Assembly (NCBI GenBank): GCA_030524425.1
Contig: JAUNGN010000019.1
Location: 1 to 48,986 of the forward strand
Direction of reading: 5' to 3'
DNA length: 48,986 nt
Origin: Clostridia bacterium
Lineage (GTDB): Bacteria > Bacillota > Clostridia > Lachnospirales > CAG-274
Of this stretch, positions 1 through 7,506 are shown piece by piece (position 1 is the first letter of the stretch; each line of letters starts with the position of its first letter). A model generated the notes under the pieces. That model had not been told where the DNA came from. It did not search any database and saw only the letters and a list, made by a program, of their open reading frames with translations. The position numbers and the translations under genes were made by a program.

Positions 1-79
1 GTTCTATCCTTGTTTAATATGCAGTTAATACTGCACATTATTACTTATATAGTATTGATATTGTAATGTTTAAAAGTAA

Positions 80-337
80 TTAATTATTTTCGTCTGTTAC
101 GGTATAACCTTTTTCAATTAGCAATTCAACAAATTTATTGAGATCAATATTGGCTCCAACAGCTATGTTAAAAAATGTTTGAAGTTTTGGCAAATTTTCT
201 CCTTTTTCGAGATTTTGGTACTGTCTCCATGAAATACCGGATTTTTCAGCCATTTTTTCCTGAGTATATTTTAATTCTGCTCTTTTTGATTTAAGTGCCT
301 GAGTAAAGTATTTTGTTAATAATTCTGATGATTTCAT
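80..337 (-). CDS. XRE-family HTH regulator
   Basis: Small (85 aa) DNA-binding protein of the Cro/C1 (XRE) type. The helix-turn-helix lies at about residues 14-66: a YTQEKMAEKSGIS segment followed by WRQYQNLEKGENLPKLQTF, the usual recognition-helix and wing pattern. No second domain is present, so a ligand or partner cannot be inferred. The start is supported by an AAGGAGG box just upstream on the minus strand (plus positions 344-353). A 6-bp inverted repeat (20-35) lies downstream of its stop and could end transcription. It reads away from the decayed RHS/toxin remnant to its right. Target genes are unknown; small solitary XRE proteins are often autoregulatory or control mobile DNA, which is inference here. 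Confidence 0.8.
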   Translation of the reverse strand: MKSSELLTKYFTQALKSKRAELKYTQEKMAEKSGISWRQYQNLEKGENLPKLQTFFNIAVGANIDLNKFVELLIEKGYTVTDENN

Positions 338-588
338 TTTTTTTCCTCCTTAAATTTTGCTTGTACATTACAAATCAATACCATATAATTATATTATAAT
401 GGTGATTATCGGGTATAGAGTGTATATGAAGGATAAAATTGTATGATTATTAAATTTATGAATAATAATTATAGTTAAAGTTATGTAAATATCAGATTTA
501 ATAACGTAAACAAAGTGAGATTGATGCCAAAAAAGTATTCTGCTTTAGGCAGCAGTAACAATTCCATAAAAAAATAAGTGAAGTTTAA

Positions 589-852
589 AGCTATGATGAA
601 GGCTTTGCCAATCCAACAGAGATAAGCTATCAGGTAAGTAAAGGAGGAACGTCCTTATTACAGAGTTATAATGAATACTGCACCTATGATGCCAATGAAA
701 GAATAAAATCTGTACGAAATGCAGAAAACTACTTGACAAAATACAAGTATGATGGTATAGGTAATATTACAGAGATAGAGTATCTTAAAAATAAGACTGA
801 TATAAGCGGTAACATATATGATGTTTTGGGATCCAAGTGGCGAAATATATGA
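589..852 (+). pseudogene. YD-repeat (RHS-type) protein remnant
   Basis: Reading the frame that starts at 589 gives about 87 residues, including YDEGFANPTEISYQ, SYNEYCTYDANERI and YKYDGIGNITEIEYL. These match the YD-repeat pattern of RHS/WapA-type polymorphic toxins (xYxYDxxGNI). The frame is closed upstream by TAA at 586-588 and ends at TGA 850-852. There is no start codon or ribosome site, so it is an internal fragment. The toxin-like tail continues in a different frame from 818, so at least one frameshift or deletion separates repeat and tail. The main body of such proteins, usually more than 1000 residues, is absent. Confidence 0.7.
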
Positions 853-1426
853 TTATGAAATAGATATGTATGAAAATGGAAAAATGGCTCCTGCAGCATA
901 TTCATATTTATGGAAGTTGACATATAATTGGTGGTTAGCAGATACAGAAGAAGAAAAAGATGCAATAGAGCAAAAAGTCAATGATTTTAGAGATTCTGGA
1001 TATACTGATACTGGATATGAGGGTTGGAATGAAAGAATTGAAAAGATGGATAAAAAACCTCAAAACTCAGATTTAAGTGAGGAAGAACACTATTTTAGAA
1101 ATGAATTAAATATAGAATATGAATGGGAAGACTTTAAAAAGTTGCAGGAAAGGCTTCCAGATGAATTGAAATGGGAAGAACTTCCATGGTATAAATCAAT
1201 ATATCATAAGTTTAGTCTTGAAGAAAGCCGGCAAGGGAATAATAGAAAATATGTGTCTTCAACAGGAAATTTTGAAGCTGTATACATAAAGGAAAATAAT
1301 TTAGTTGATGAAGAATTTAACAGTACGTATATGGGAACATATAATTACTATGGTCCTGATAATGCAAATTTACATTATCAATATGATGTAAAACCATATA
1401 ATGTTTGTGGAAATGTAAAAAAGTAG
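818..1426 (+). pseudogene. RHS-type C-terminal toxin domain, detached
   Basis: A 202-residue open frame. It begins MMFWDPSGEIYDYE, and DPSG is the hallmark that marks the end of the RHS core and the start of the variable toxin tail. The rest is hydrophilic. The end contains NFEAVY, NLV, MGTYNYYGPD, DVKPY and GN in order, a pattern I associate with polymorphic-toxin C-termini, but I cannot name the toxin family or active site. There is no clear ribosome site before ATG 818, and the upstream YD repeats are in another frame, so it is probably not made as a functional effector. A small membrane-protein frame starts 10 bp after its stop, in the position expected for an immunity gene. Confidence 0.6.
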
Positions 1427-1436
1427 GAGACTAATT

Positions 1437-1771
1437 ATGATTATAGAATTTTTGATAGTAATATTTATAGCAATATTTGTGGAACTTGTTAAATTTTTTG
1501 AAATTTATATTCGGAGTATGGAAACTATTAATGTGTTATCCGCACGTATTCCTATGTTGTTTTTGGGAGCTATTATATATGAAATTTTTGTTATAAAGAA
1601 GATGTATATTATAAATAAAAAAATATATTACTTAATTTGTTTACTATTTTATATTTAATTGTATATGCTATTATGCTTTTTTTACTAGAATTTTACCATA
1701 TGCTACATAAAACTACAGTAAGTGTGCAATACAGAGTTGGTTTGAACCCACTGAAAAAGCTACTATTTTAA
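1437..1771 (+). pseudogene. membrane protein, possible toxin-immunity gene, frameshifted
   Basis: ATG at 1437 opens 73 codons ending at TAA 1656-1658. The protein is strongly hydrophobic, with an N-terminal membrane segment (IIEFLIVIFIAIFVEL) and a second near residues 40-55. From about 1643 a different frame continues as LYLIVYAIMLFLLEFYHML followed by a basic tail, ending at TAA 1769-1771. Joined, the two frames give a plausible protein of about 110 residues with three or four membrane spans. A one-base change in the T/A-rich run near 1645-1655 would explain the split. The position right behind a toxin-like tail suggests an immunity protein; no family was recognised. Confidence 0.45.
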
Positions 1772-1947
1772 GCTGTTTTTAATATCTTCTAAGGTAAAAA
1801 ACAAGTAAATTGGAATTCTAAATATAATTACGTGCAGTTTTTCTAAAATATTTGCTTTTTGAATGTTAAAAAAATTATATAAGAACTAAGAACTGATATT
1901 TTTTTGTTCTTTGTCAACTGGTACGGTTGATAAAAATTATAGCTCCG
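1772..1947. other. non-coding flank
   Basis: No gene is visible here. It contains a short inverted repeat TCAAC/GTTGA around 1914-1930 that probably belongs to the end of the ISL3 remnant. From 2158 to 2348 there is likewise only AT-rich sequence leading to the next gene. Confidence 0.4.
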
Positions 1948-1977
1948 GCGGTGTGGATTATTTTAATTCTACACCGC
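1948..1977. terminator. hairpin at end of transposase remnant
   Basis: GCGGTGTGGA and TCTACACCGC (1948-1957, 1968-1977) form a 10-bp stem with one G-T wobble. It overlaps the last codons of the ISL3 remnant on the minus strand and could be the element's terminator. The T-rich tract is weak. Confidence 0.4.
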
Positions 1978-2157
1978 TTTATTTACGCAAATCAAGTGAT
2001 TCATTATAAGTATTCTGTTTCTAAAGTTATAAAATGAACGATAGCCAAAAGCTATTCATTTTATTGCCTTGATTTTATTATTTATTCCTTCAATAACTCC
2101 GTTTGTATAGTCATATTTTATTGAATTAATTATGTGTTTTGTGGGATGGTTCATATA
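1969..2157 (-). pseudogene. ISL3-family transposase, 3' remnant
   Basis: The minus strand reads NHPTKHIINSIKYDYTNGVI, then EGINNKIKAIK, a TGA stop (plus 2056-2058), then IAFGYRSFYNFRNRILIMNHL to a second stop at 1969. The NGxIEGxNNKIKxxKRxxxGYRxFxxFRxRI pattern is the C-terminal end of DDE transposases of the ISL3 (IS1167-like) family. The usual Arg after KAIK is replaced by a stop (AGA to TGA), and everything upstream of about 2157 is AT-rich non-coding DNA. Downstream on the minus strand, the block at about 1910-1932 reads ATCAACCGTACCAGTTGACA, resembling ISL3 element ends. It is a dead element fragment. Confidence 0.7.
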
Positions 2158-2348
2158 TATATATTATTATTGTTTATTTTTTGTTTAATATTTTTTTAAG
2201 CTTTATTTAGGTATATCCTTTATAATAATATTCCGATATAAGTGAACCGGGAAAAAGAATTTATATTAATTATAACATTTTGTTTATTTGTATTTTACGT
2301 TTATTTGTTATAGTTGTATTGAATAAAGTTTTTGGAGGGAGATAATAT

Positions 2349-2954
2349 ATGGGTGACACATTAAATATAAAAGTTTGTAATTTAATTATAAATTTATGTA
2401 CCCTGACAGGATTAATTTTTTGTATTCTATTCATAATATATGGAATACAGAGTCACATATTTACATCATCTGAGGCATTAAATAGTTTTTTAATGAAATT
2501 TGGCTTGGCAGCGCCGGTTGCTTTTGTTGCTATTCAGGCTTTGCAGGTAGTTGTTCCTATACTGCCGGGCTCAATAGGCTGTCTTGGGGGAGTATTGATT
2601 TTTGGTGTATTTCAGGGGTTTATTTACAATTATATAGGTATATGTGTTGGTTCTCTGCTTGCCTTTTTAATTTCAAGAAAATATGGAATATTCTTCGCAA
2701 GGATTGTTACAGGTGAAAAAATCTATAACAAATATATTGGATGGCTGAATAAAAGTTATTTTGACAGGTTGTTTGCGGCTGCAATTTTTCTGCCATTTGC
2801 TCCTGATGATTTTCTTTGCTATCTTGCAGGGCTTACTAAAATGCCGTTATATAAATTTATTATTATAATTCTTGCGGGAAAGCCTCTTGCAATATTTTTG
2901 TATAGCATGGGACTTGAATATATACTTCAATTTGTTATAAATTTTTTTAATTGA
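2349..2954 (+). CDS. TVP38/TMEM64 (VTT-domain) membrane protein
   Basis: A 201-residue integral membrane protein of the VTT/DedA superfamily. Helices lie at about residues 10-32, 50-72, 75-100, 135-155 and 165-195. Family marks are FVAIQALQVVVPILPGS (about 60-76) and FLPFAPDDFLCYLAGLTKMP (about 148-167), the two re-entrant-loop regions typical of this fold. Relatives act in lipid or polyprenyl-phosphate transbilayer movement; the substrate here is unknown. A GGAGGGAG ribosome site precedes the ATG. The next gene starts 13 bp downstream, so it is probably co-transcribed with the two glycosyltransferases. A role in handling their lipid products or carriers is a reasonable inference. Confidence 0.8.
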   Translation: MGDTLNIKVCNLIINLCTLTGLIFCILFIIYGIQSHIFTSSEALNSFLMKFGLAAPVAFVAIQALQVVVPILPGSIGCLGGVLIFGVFQGFIYNYIGICVGSLLAFLISRKYGIFFARIVTGEKIYNKYIGWLNKSYFDRLFAAAIFLPFAPDDFLCYLAGLTKMPLYKFIIIILAGKPLAIFLYSMGLEYILQFVINFFN

Positions 2955-2967
2955 AGGGGGAACAAAA

Positions 2968-3981
2968 ATGAAAATATTATTGTATACAGGAAATATTAAT
3001 GTTGTGGAGAAAAGTGGTGTAGGCAGAGCAATTAAACAGCAGTTAAAGTTTTTAGAGGATAATAAAATTCCTTTTACTGTCAATATAAAGGACAGCTATG
3101 ACATTATACATCTGAATACTGTGTTTCCTGATTCTTTTATTATGAGTGTTATAGCAAAAATTAAAGGTAAAAAGATAGTTTATCATGCACATTCAACAAA
3201 GGAGGATTTTGAAAATTCATTTTGCGGCTCAAATTTTTTGGCACCTCTTTTCAAGAAATGGATAATGCTTTGTTATAATATGGGTGACTTAATAATTACT
3301 CCTACAGAATATTCAAAAAAACTTTTATACGAATACAGATTGAGGAAACCTATAGTAACTATATCTAATGGAATTGACCTTGATTTCTATAAAAGGGATG
3401 GAGAAAAAGGACGTCTTTTCAGAGAAAAATATGGTTTCAGAAAACAGGATAAAATAATTATGTCTGTTGGCTTACATATTAAGCGTAAAGGAATACTGGA
3501 CTTTGTTGAGCTGGCAAAAATACTTCCCGAATACCAGTTCGTCTGGTTTGGCTATACTGACCCTAAAATTATACCTAAGGAGGTAAGAAATGCTGTCGGT
3601 ATAAAACTACCCAATCTTCATTTTCCGGGCTACATAAGCAGAGAGGAACTGCGTGACGCATACAACGGAAGTGACTTGTTTTTGTTTCTGACTTATGAAG
3701 AAACAGAGGGCATTGTTTTGCTTGAGGCTCTCGCTATGAAAATACCTGTTTTGGTAAGAGATATTGACATATATAAAAATTGGCTGTCTGACGGCAGGGA
3801 TGTATATAAGGGCTCCGGTATTTTAGATTTTTATAATAAAATTAGAGAAATAATAAATGGAGATTTGCCGGACATTACAGAAGCGGGATATGAAACGGTA
3901 AAGAAAAAGGATATTAAAACCTGTGGTAAAAGGCTGATTTTTCAATATATAAAGCTTGCTGCAAATAAAAAAACATTGTAA
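2968..3981 (+). CDS. GT4 glycosyltransferase, probably glycolipid synthesis (CpoA-like)
   Basis: A 337-residue GT-B fold glycosyltransferase of family GT4. The N-terminal half carries MKILLYTGN, SGVGRA, YDIIHLNT and the HAHSTKEDFENSF segment. The C-terminal nucleotide-sugar half has the EX7E motif in EETEGIVLLEAL (about 238-249). The N-terminal pattern resembles CpoA-type enzymes of Firmicutes, which add a second sugar to glucosyl-diacylglycerol. It is followed directly by a second GT4 gene resembling monoglucosyl-diacylglycerol synthase, the same pairing known in streptococci. The second-sugar role is inferred from resemblance and pairing, not shown. A GAAGGGGG ribosome site precedes the start. 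The next reading frame begins 19 bp after the stop. Confidence 0.7.
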   Translation: MKILLYTGNINVVEKSGVGRAIKQQLKFLEDNKIPFTVNIKDSYDIIHLNTVFPDSFIMSVIAKIKGKKIVYHAHSTKEDFENSFCGSNFLAPLFKKWIMLCYNMGDLIITPTEYSKKLLYEYRLRKPIVTISNGIDLDFYKRDGEKGRLFREKYGFRKQDKIIMSVGLHIKRKGILDFVELAKILPEYQFVWFGYTDPKIIPKEVRNAVGIKLPNLHFPGYISREELRDAYNGSDLFLFLTYEETEGIVLLEALAMKIPVLVRDIDIYKNWLSDGRDVYKGSGILDFYNKIREIINGDLPDITEAGYETVKKKDIKTCGKRLIFQYIKLAANKKTL

Positions 3982-4000
3982 ACTTATGGGAGAAATTGTT

Positions 4001-5155
4001 ATGAAAGTATTAATTACTACAGACTGTTATATTCCGACTGTTAATGGTGTTGTAACTTCAATTATTAATCTTAAAAACGTACTCAGCAGACTGGGTCATG
4101 ATGTGAGAATACTGTGTCCGTCACAAAATTTACATTGCATCAAAACCGAAAATATTTACTATATGAGCTCGTTTAGTGTTAATAAAATATATCCAAAGGC
4201 AAGGGCCGCCTTTTATATTAGATACAGCGTAATGAAGAGTATTATTGAGTGGAAGCCTGATATTATTCATTCTCAATGTGAATTCACAAGTTTTATGTTT
4301 GCACAAAAAATTGCAAGGACAGTTAATTGTCCTATAGTTCATACTTATCATACGGTTTATGAAAATTATACTCACTATTTTTCTCCTAATATAACTATTG
4401 GTAAAAAGGCTGTTTCGGCTTTTTCAAGAAAAATTTTAAATAAAACGGAGTCTGTTATTGCTCCGACAAAAAAGATTGAGAATTTACTTAAAGGATATGG
4501 TGTAAGTAAAAAAATAAACATAGTCCCCACGGGAATTAATATTAATAAATTCAGAAATAAATTATCGGATATGGAAAAGTTTAAATTGAAGTCAAAGCTG
4601 GGAATTCCTAAAAACAGTAATGTTTTAATTTCCGTTGGCAGAGTTGCAAAGGAGAAAAATATTGAAGAGTTATTATATTATTATAAAAGGCTTAATATGA
4701 AAAATACTGTATTTCTTATTGTTGGCGGCGGTCCGTATAAAGAGGAACTGGAAAGGTTGGCGGATAAGCTTGAAATATCAGAAAATGTCATATTTGCGGG
4801 CATGATTAATCCCGAAAATATTGCAGCCTATTATCAGATTGGCAATGTATTTCTGAGTGCATCTAACAGTGAAACACAGGGATTAACATATATTGAAGCT
4901 TTAGCAAGCGGTTTGCCTGCAATTTGCAAAAAAGACCCATGCCTTGATGGCGTGATTTGCCACAATGAAAATGGATTTCAGTATGCTGATTATGATACAT
5001 TTGCAGATTGTGTTAAAAGGCTTATAAGCAACAAAACTATATATAGTCAAATATCAAAAAAGGCAAGTTTTTCTGCAGAAAAATATTCAGAGGAGGATTT
5101 TGGTAAAAACATTGAGAAGATATATATAAATACTGTAATGGAATATAAAAAATAA
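4001..5155 (+). CDS. GT4 glycosyltransferase, likely diacylglycerol glucosyltransferase
   Basis: A 384-residue GT4 enzyme. The start at 4001 (MKVLITTDCYIPTVNGV) is preferred to upstream ATGs at 3956 and 3986, because GGGAGA at 3988-3993 lies at the right distance and the family normally begins with this glycine-rich acceptor loop. Other marks are HTYHTVYENY (about 108-117), VPTGIN, SVGRVAKEKN and the EX7E motif SETQGLTYIEAL (about 285-296). The pattern matches 1,2-diacylglycerol 3-alpha-glucosyltransferases that make the monoglucosyl lipid anchor of membranes and lipoteichoic acid. With the preceding gene it would give a two-step glycolipid pathway. A GT4 enzyme for another acceptor cannot be excluded. 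Confidence 0.72.
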   Translation: MKVLITTDCYIPTVNGVVTSIINLKNVLSRLGHDVRILCPSQNLHCIKTENIYYMSSFSVNKIYPKARAAFYIRYSVMKSIIEWKPDIIHSQCEFTSFMFAQKIARTVNCPIVHTYHTVYENYTHYFSPNITIGKKAVSAFSRKILNKTESVIAPTKKIENLLKGYGVSKKINIVPTGININKFRNKLSDMEKFKLKSKLGIPKNSNVLISVGRVAKEKNIEELLYYYKRLNMKNTVFLIVGGGPYKEELERLADKLEISENVIFAGMINPENIAAYYQIGNVFLSASNSETQGLTYIEALASGLPAICKKDPCLDGVICHNENGFQYADYDTFADCVKRLISNKTIYSQISKKASFSAEKYSEEDFGKNIEKIYINTVMEYKK

Positions 5156-5223
5156 GGATATGAAATTGAATTAAGTAAACCGGGGAATAGTTAGATGTAT
5201 ATACTCATTAATATAATTTACCT

Positions 5224-5252
5224 TTGCAATAGCAGTTCATATATGTTATAAT
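5224..5252 (+). promoter_or_regulatory. promoter of miaB
   Basis: TTGCAA (5224-5229), a 17-bp spacer and a perfect TATAAT (5247-5252), 44 bp before the GTG start. Confidence 0.65.
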
Positions 5253-5296
5253 ATCAACTGTTACTATGGAAAGTTATATTTAACGGAGGATATATT

Positions 5297-6718
5297 GTGG
5301 AGAGGAATAATAACATTTCTGCTGAAGAGCTTGCAAGACAGCAGGAATTTATGGAAAAAGTAAAAGATATAAATGAAGAATTTTACAATAAAACAGGCAG
5401 AAGAAAGAAAATGCATATTACTACATTTGGCTGTCAGATGAACGCTCATGATTCTGAAAAGCTTTTAGGTATGCTTAAAAATATGGGCTATGAGGAAACA
5501 GACGAAGAAAAGGATGCAGATTTTATTATATACAATACCTGCTGTGTAAGAGAAAATGCCGAAAACAAGGTTTACGGCAACTTAGGCTATTTAAAGCATC
5601 AGAAAAAGGAAAATCCCGAAATGAGGATTGCTCTTTGCGGTTGTATGATGCAGCAGGATGTGGTTTTGCAGACAATTAAGGAAAAGTATAAGCACGTTGA
5701 TATTGTATTTGGTACATTTAATTTGTACAAGCTGGCTGAATTAATGTACATAAATATGGAAACCAATGCCCCTGTATTTGATATTTGGAAGGAACACGGT
5801 GAAATTGTTGAGGATTTACCGACTATAAGACATTTCAAGTACAAGGCAAGTGTAAACATTATGTTTGGCTGTAATAATTTCTGTTCTTATTGTATAGTTC
5901 CTTATGTAAGAGGCAGGGAGAGAAGCCGCTGTCCTCAGGATATTATTAATGAAATTAAGGCTCTTGCCTCAGACGGTGTAAAGGAAATTACCCTTTTAGG
6001 TCAGAATGTAAACAGCTACGGCAAGGGACTTGACGATGAAATTACATTTGCAAAGCTCCTCAGAATGGTTAATGAAATAGAGGGTATTGAAAGAATAAGA
6101 TTTATGACCTCTCACCCTAAGGATTTAAGTGACGAGCTTATTTACGCAATGAGGGACTGTGAAAAGGTATGCAATCATATTCACTTACCTTTCCAGGCAG
6201 GCAATAATGATATTTTAAAGAAAATGAACAGACGATATACCAAGGAGCATTATATAGGACTTGTTGAAAAAATAAGAAGGGAAATTCCTGATATTGCATT
6301 GACTACAGACATTATTGTGGGATTTCCGGGGGAAACAGCAGAACAGGTTGACGATACCATTGATGTAATTAAAAAGGCTAAGTTTAATGGTGCTTTTACA
6401 TTTATTTATTCTAAGAGAACAGGTACTCCTGCCGCAATTATGGAAAATCAAGTACCTGAAAAAGATGCAAAGGCTAACTTTAACAGAGTTTTAGAGGCTC
6501 TTAATCCTATTATATATGATTTAAATTGTGCTAAGGTTGGCAAGGTTTACAAGGTTATGGCTGATGATGTAAGCTCAAATGATGAAAGCTATATTACAGG
6601 CAGACTTGAGGACAATTCTCTTGTTCATTTTAAGGGTGACAGGTCTATGATAGGTGATATTTTTGATGTTAAAATTATTGACTGCAAAACCTTTTATTTA
6701 ATTGGTGAAAGGGTGTAA
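5297..6718 (+). CDS. miaB: tRNA-2-methylthio-N6-dimethylallyladenosine synthase
   Basis: Radical-SAM methylthiotransferase that converts i6A37 to ms2i6A37 in tRNAs reading UNN codons. At 473 residues it is slightly longer than usual owing to an N-terminal extension of about 38 residues. The MTTase domain has TTFGCQMNAHDSEKL (Cys46), NTCCVREN (Cys82/83) and LCGCMMQ. The radical-SAM triad is CNNFCSYC (Cys192, 196, 199) followed by VPYVRGRERSR. The last 65 residues form a TRAM domain. The start is GTG with GGAGGA at 5285-5290. The DUF3006-like gene follows after 2 bp, so they form one transcript ending at the terminator near 6933. Confidence 0.96.
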   Translation: MERNNNISAEELARQQEFMEKVKDINEEFYNKTGRRKKMHITTFGCQMNAHDSEKLLGMLKNMGYEETDEEKDADFIIYNTCCVRENAENKVYGNLGYLKHQKKENPEMRIALCGCMMQQDVVLQTIKEKYKHVDIVFGTFNLYKLAELMYINMETNAPVFDIWKEHGEIVEDLPTIRHFKYKASVNIMFGCNNFCSYCIVPYVRGRERSRCPQDIINEIKALASDGVKEITLLGQNVNSYGKGLDDEITFAKLLRMVNEIEGIERIRFMTSHPKDLSDELIYAMRDCEKVCNHIHLPFQAGNNDILKKMNRRYTKEHYIGLVEKIRREIPDIALTTDIIVGFPGETAEQVDDTIDVIKKAKFNGAFTFIYSKRTGTPAAIMENQVPEKDAKANFNRVLEALNPIIYDLNCAKVGKVYKVMADDVSSNDESYITGRLEDNSLVHFKGDRSMIGDIFDVKIIDCKTFYLIGERV

Positions 6719-6720
6719 TT

Positions 6721-6933
6721 ATGTTTGTTATTGACAGAATTGAAGAGGGCATTGCTGTTATAATGGACGAGGAAAATAAAACTCTTAAATTGAATGCTGA
6801 TGAAATTGATGGTAATGTCAGAGATGGTTCAGTCGTTGTTTATGAAAATGACAAGTGGCGTGTTGATGAAGAAGAAACTAAAAATAGAAAAGAAAAAATG
6901 AGAAAAAGGCTTAATAAATTGTTTAATAAATAG
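6721..6933 (+). CDS. DUF3006-like small protein
   Basis: A 70-residue protein. Residues 1-50 form the short beta-rich pattern FVIDRIEEGIAVIMDEE...DGSVVVYENDKW seen in DUF3006 proteins. The last 20 residues are highly basic (RKEKMRKRLNKLF). No catalytic residues are evident and no function is known for the family. It starts 2 bp after miaB, so translation is probably coupled, but nothing ties it to tRNA modification beyond position. Confidence 0.7.
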   Translation: MFVIDRIEEGIAVIMDEENKTLKLNADEIDGNVRDGSVVVYENDKWRVDEEETKNRKEKMRKRLNKLFNK

Positions 6934-6956
6934 GACGTGCATTGCATGTCCTTTTT
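6933..6956 (+). terminator. terminator after miaB-DUF3006
   Basis: GGACGTGC and GCATGTCC (6933-6940, 6944-6951) pair with one wobble and a 3-nt loop, followed by TTTTT. Confidence 0.75.
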
Positions 6957-7006
6957 AACATAGGAAGTTAGTGCTTTTAAATATATATTTTCAAAAATAT
7001 TTGTAA

Positions 7007-7035
7007 TTGAAAATAAGCTCGTTTTATGTTATAAT
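7007..7035 (+). promoter_or_regulatory. promoter of the ylbF-mutS-mutL operon
   Basis: TTGAAA (7007-7012), a 17-bp spacer and TATAAT (7030-7035). It lies after the miaB terminator and 50 bp before the YlbF-like start. Confidence 0.65.
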
Positions 7036-7084
7036 ATATAATGCTATGTTATCAAAAAAATGAGAAAGAAATGAGGATAATAAA

Positions 7085-7486
7085 ATGTCAAATTCAATAT
7101 ATGATCAGGCAAGAGAGCTTGCCTATGCAGTTTTATCAACGGACGAAGGCAAGAGAGTTGCTGAAACAAGATACATCTTTGATAATAACGAGGAGGCCAG
7201 ACAACAGCTTCTTGATTACAATACCTACAGAGAGGCTGTAAATATGCGTGTTCAGGAAGGTACTATTTCTCAGGAGGAAATGAAAGCTGAAGGCAGCAAG
7301 CTTTCCGGAATGATTGCTGAATTAAAGAAAAATCCTGTTATTAACGATATGGTACAGGCTGAAAGTGAGCTTAATGCCGTAATTAACAGAGTTATGACAA
7401 TATTCCAGTCAACTATAACAGGTGAATGTGAAGATGAAGAATGCGGATGTACAGGAAGCTGCAGCAGCTGCAGCGGATGTCATTAA
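7085..7486 (+). CDS. YlbF/YmcA family protein with cysteine-rich tail
   Basis: A 133-residue protein. Residues 1-110 are the alpha-helical Com_YlbF domain (SIYDQARELAYAVLSTDEGK at the N-terminus, then long helices to IFQSTI). In Bacillus, YlbF, YmcA and YaaT form a complex binding Fe-S clusters that affects RNase Y mRNA processing and development. Here the C-terminus CEDEECGCTGSCSSCSGCH carries seven cysteines within 19 residues, suggesting metal or Fe-S binding. It precedes mutS by 20 bp. The match to the family is good; the exact function in this organism is unknown. Confidence 0.85.
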   Translation: MSNSIYDQARELAYAVLSTDEGKRVAETRYIFDNNEEARQQLLDYNTYREAVNMRVQEGTISQEEMKAEGSKLSGMIAELKKNPVINDMVQAESELNAVINRVMTIFQSTITGECEDEECGCTGSCSSCSGCH

Positions 7487-7506
7487 TTTTTGAGGAAGTG
7501 TGATTT

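Noticed and set aside
545..965. Two minus-strand frames over the RHS remnant
   Set aside because: The plus strand carries recognisable YD-repeat sequence; the minus frames show no family features.
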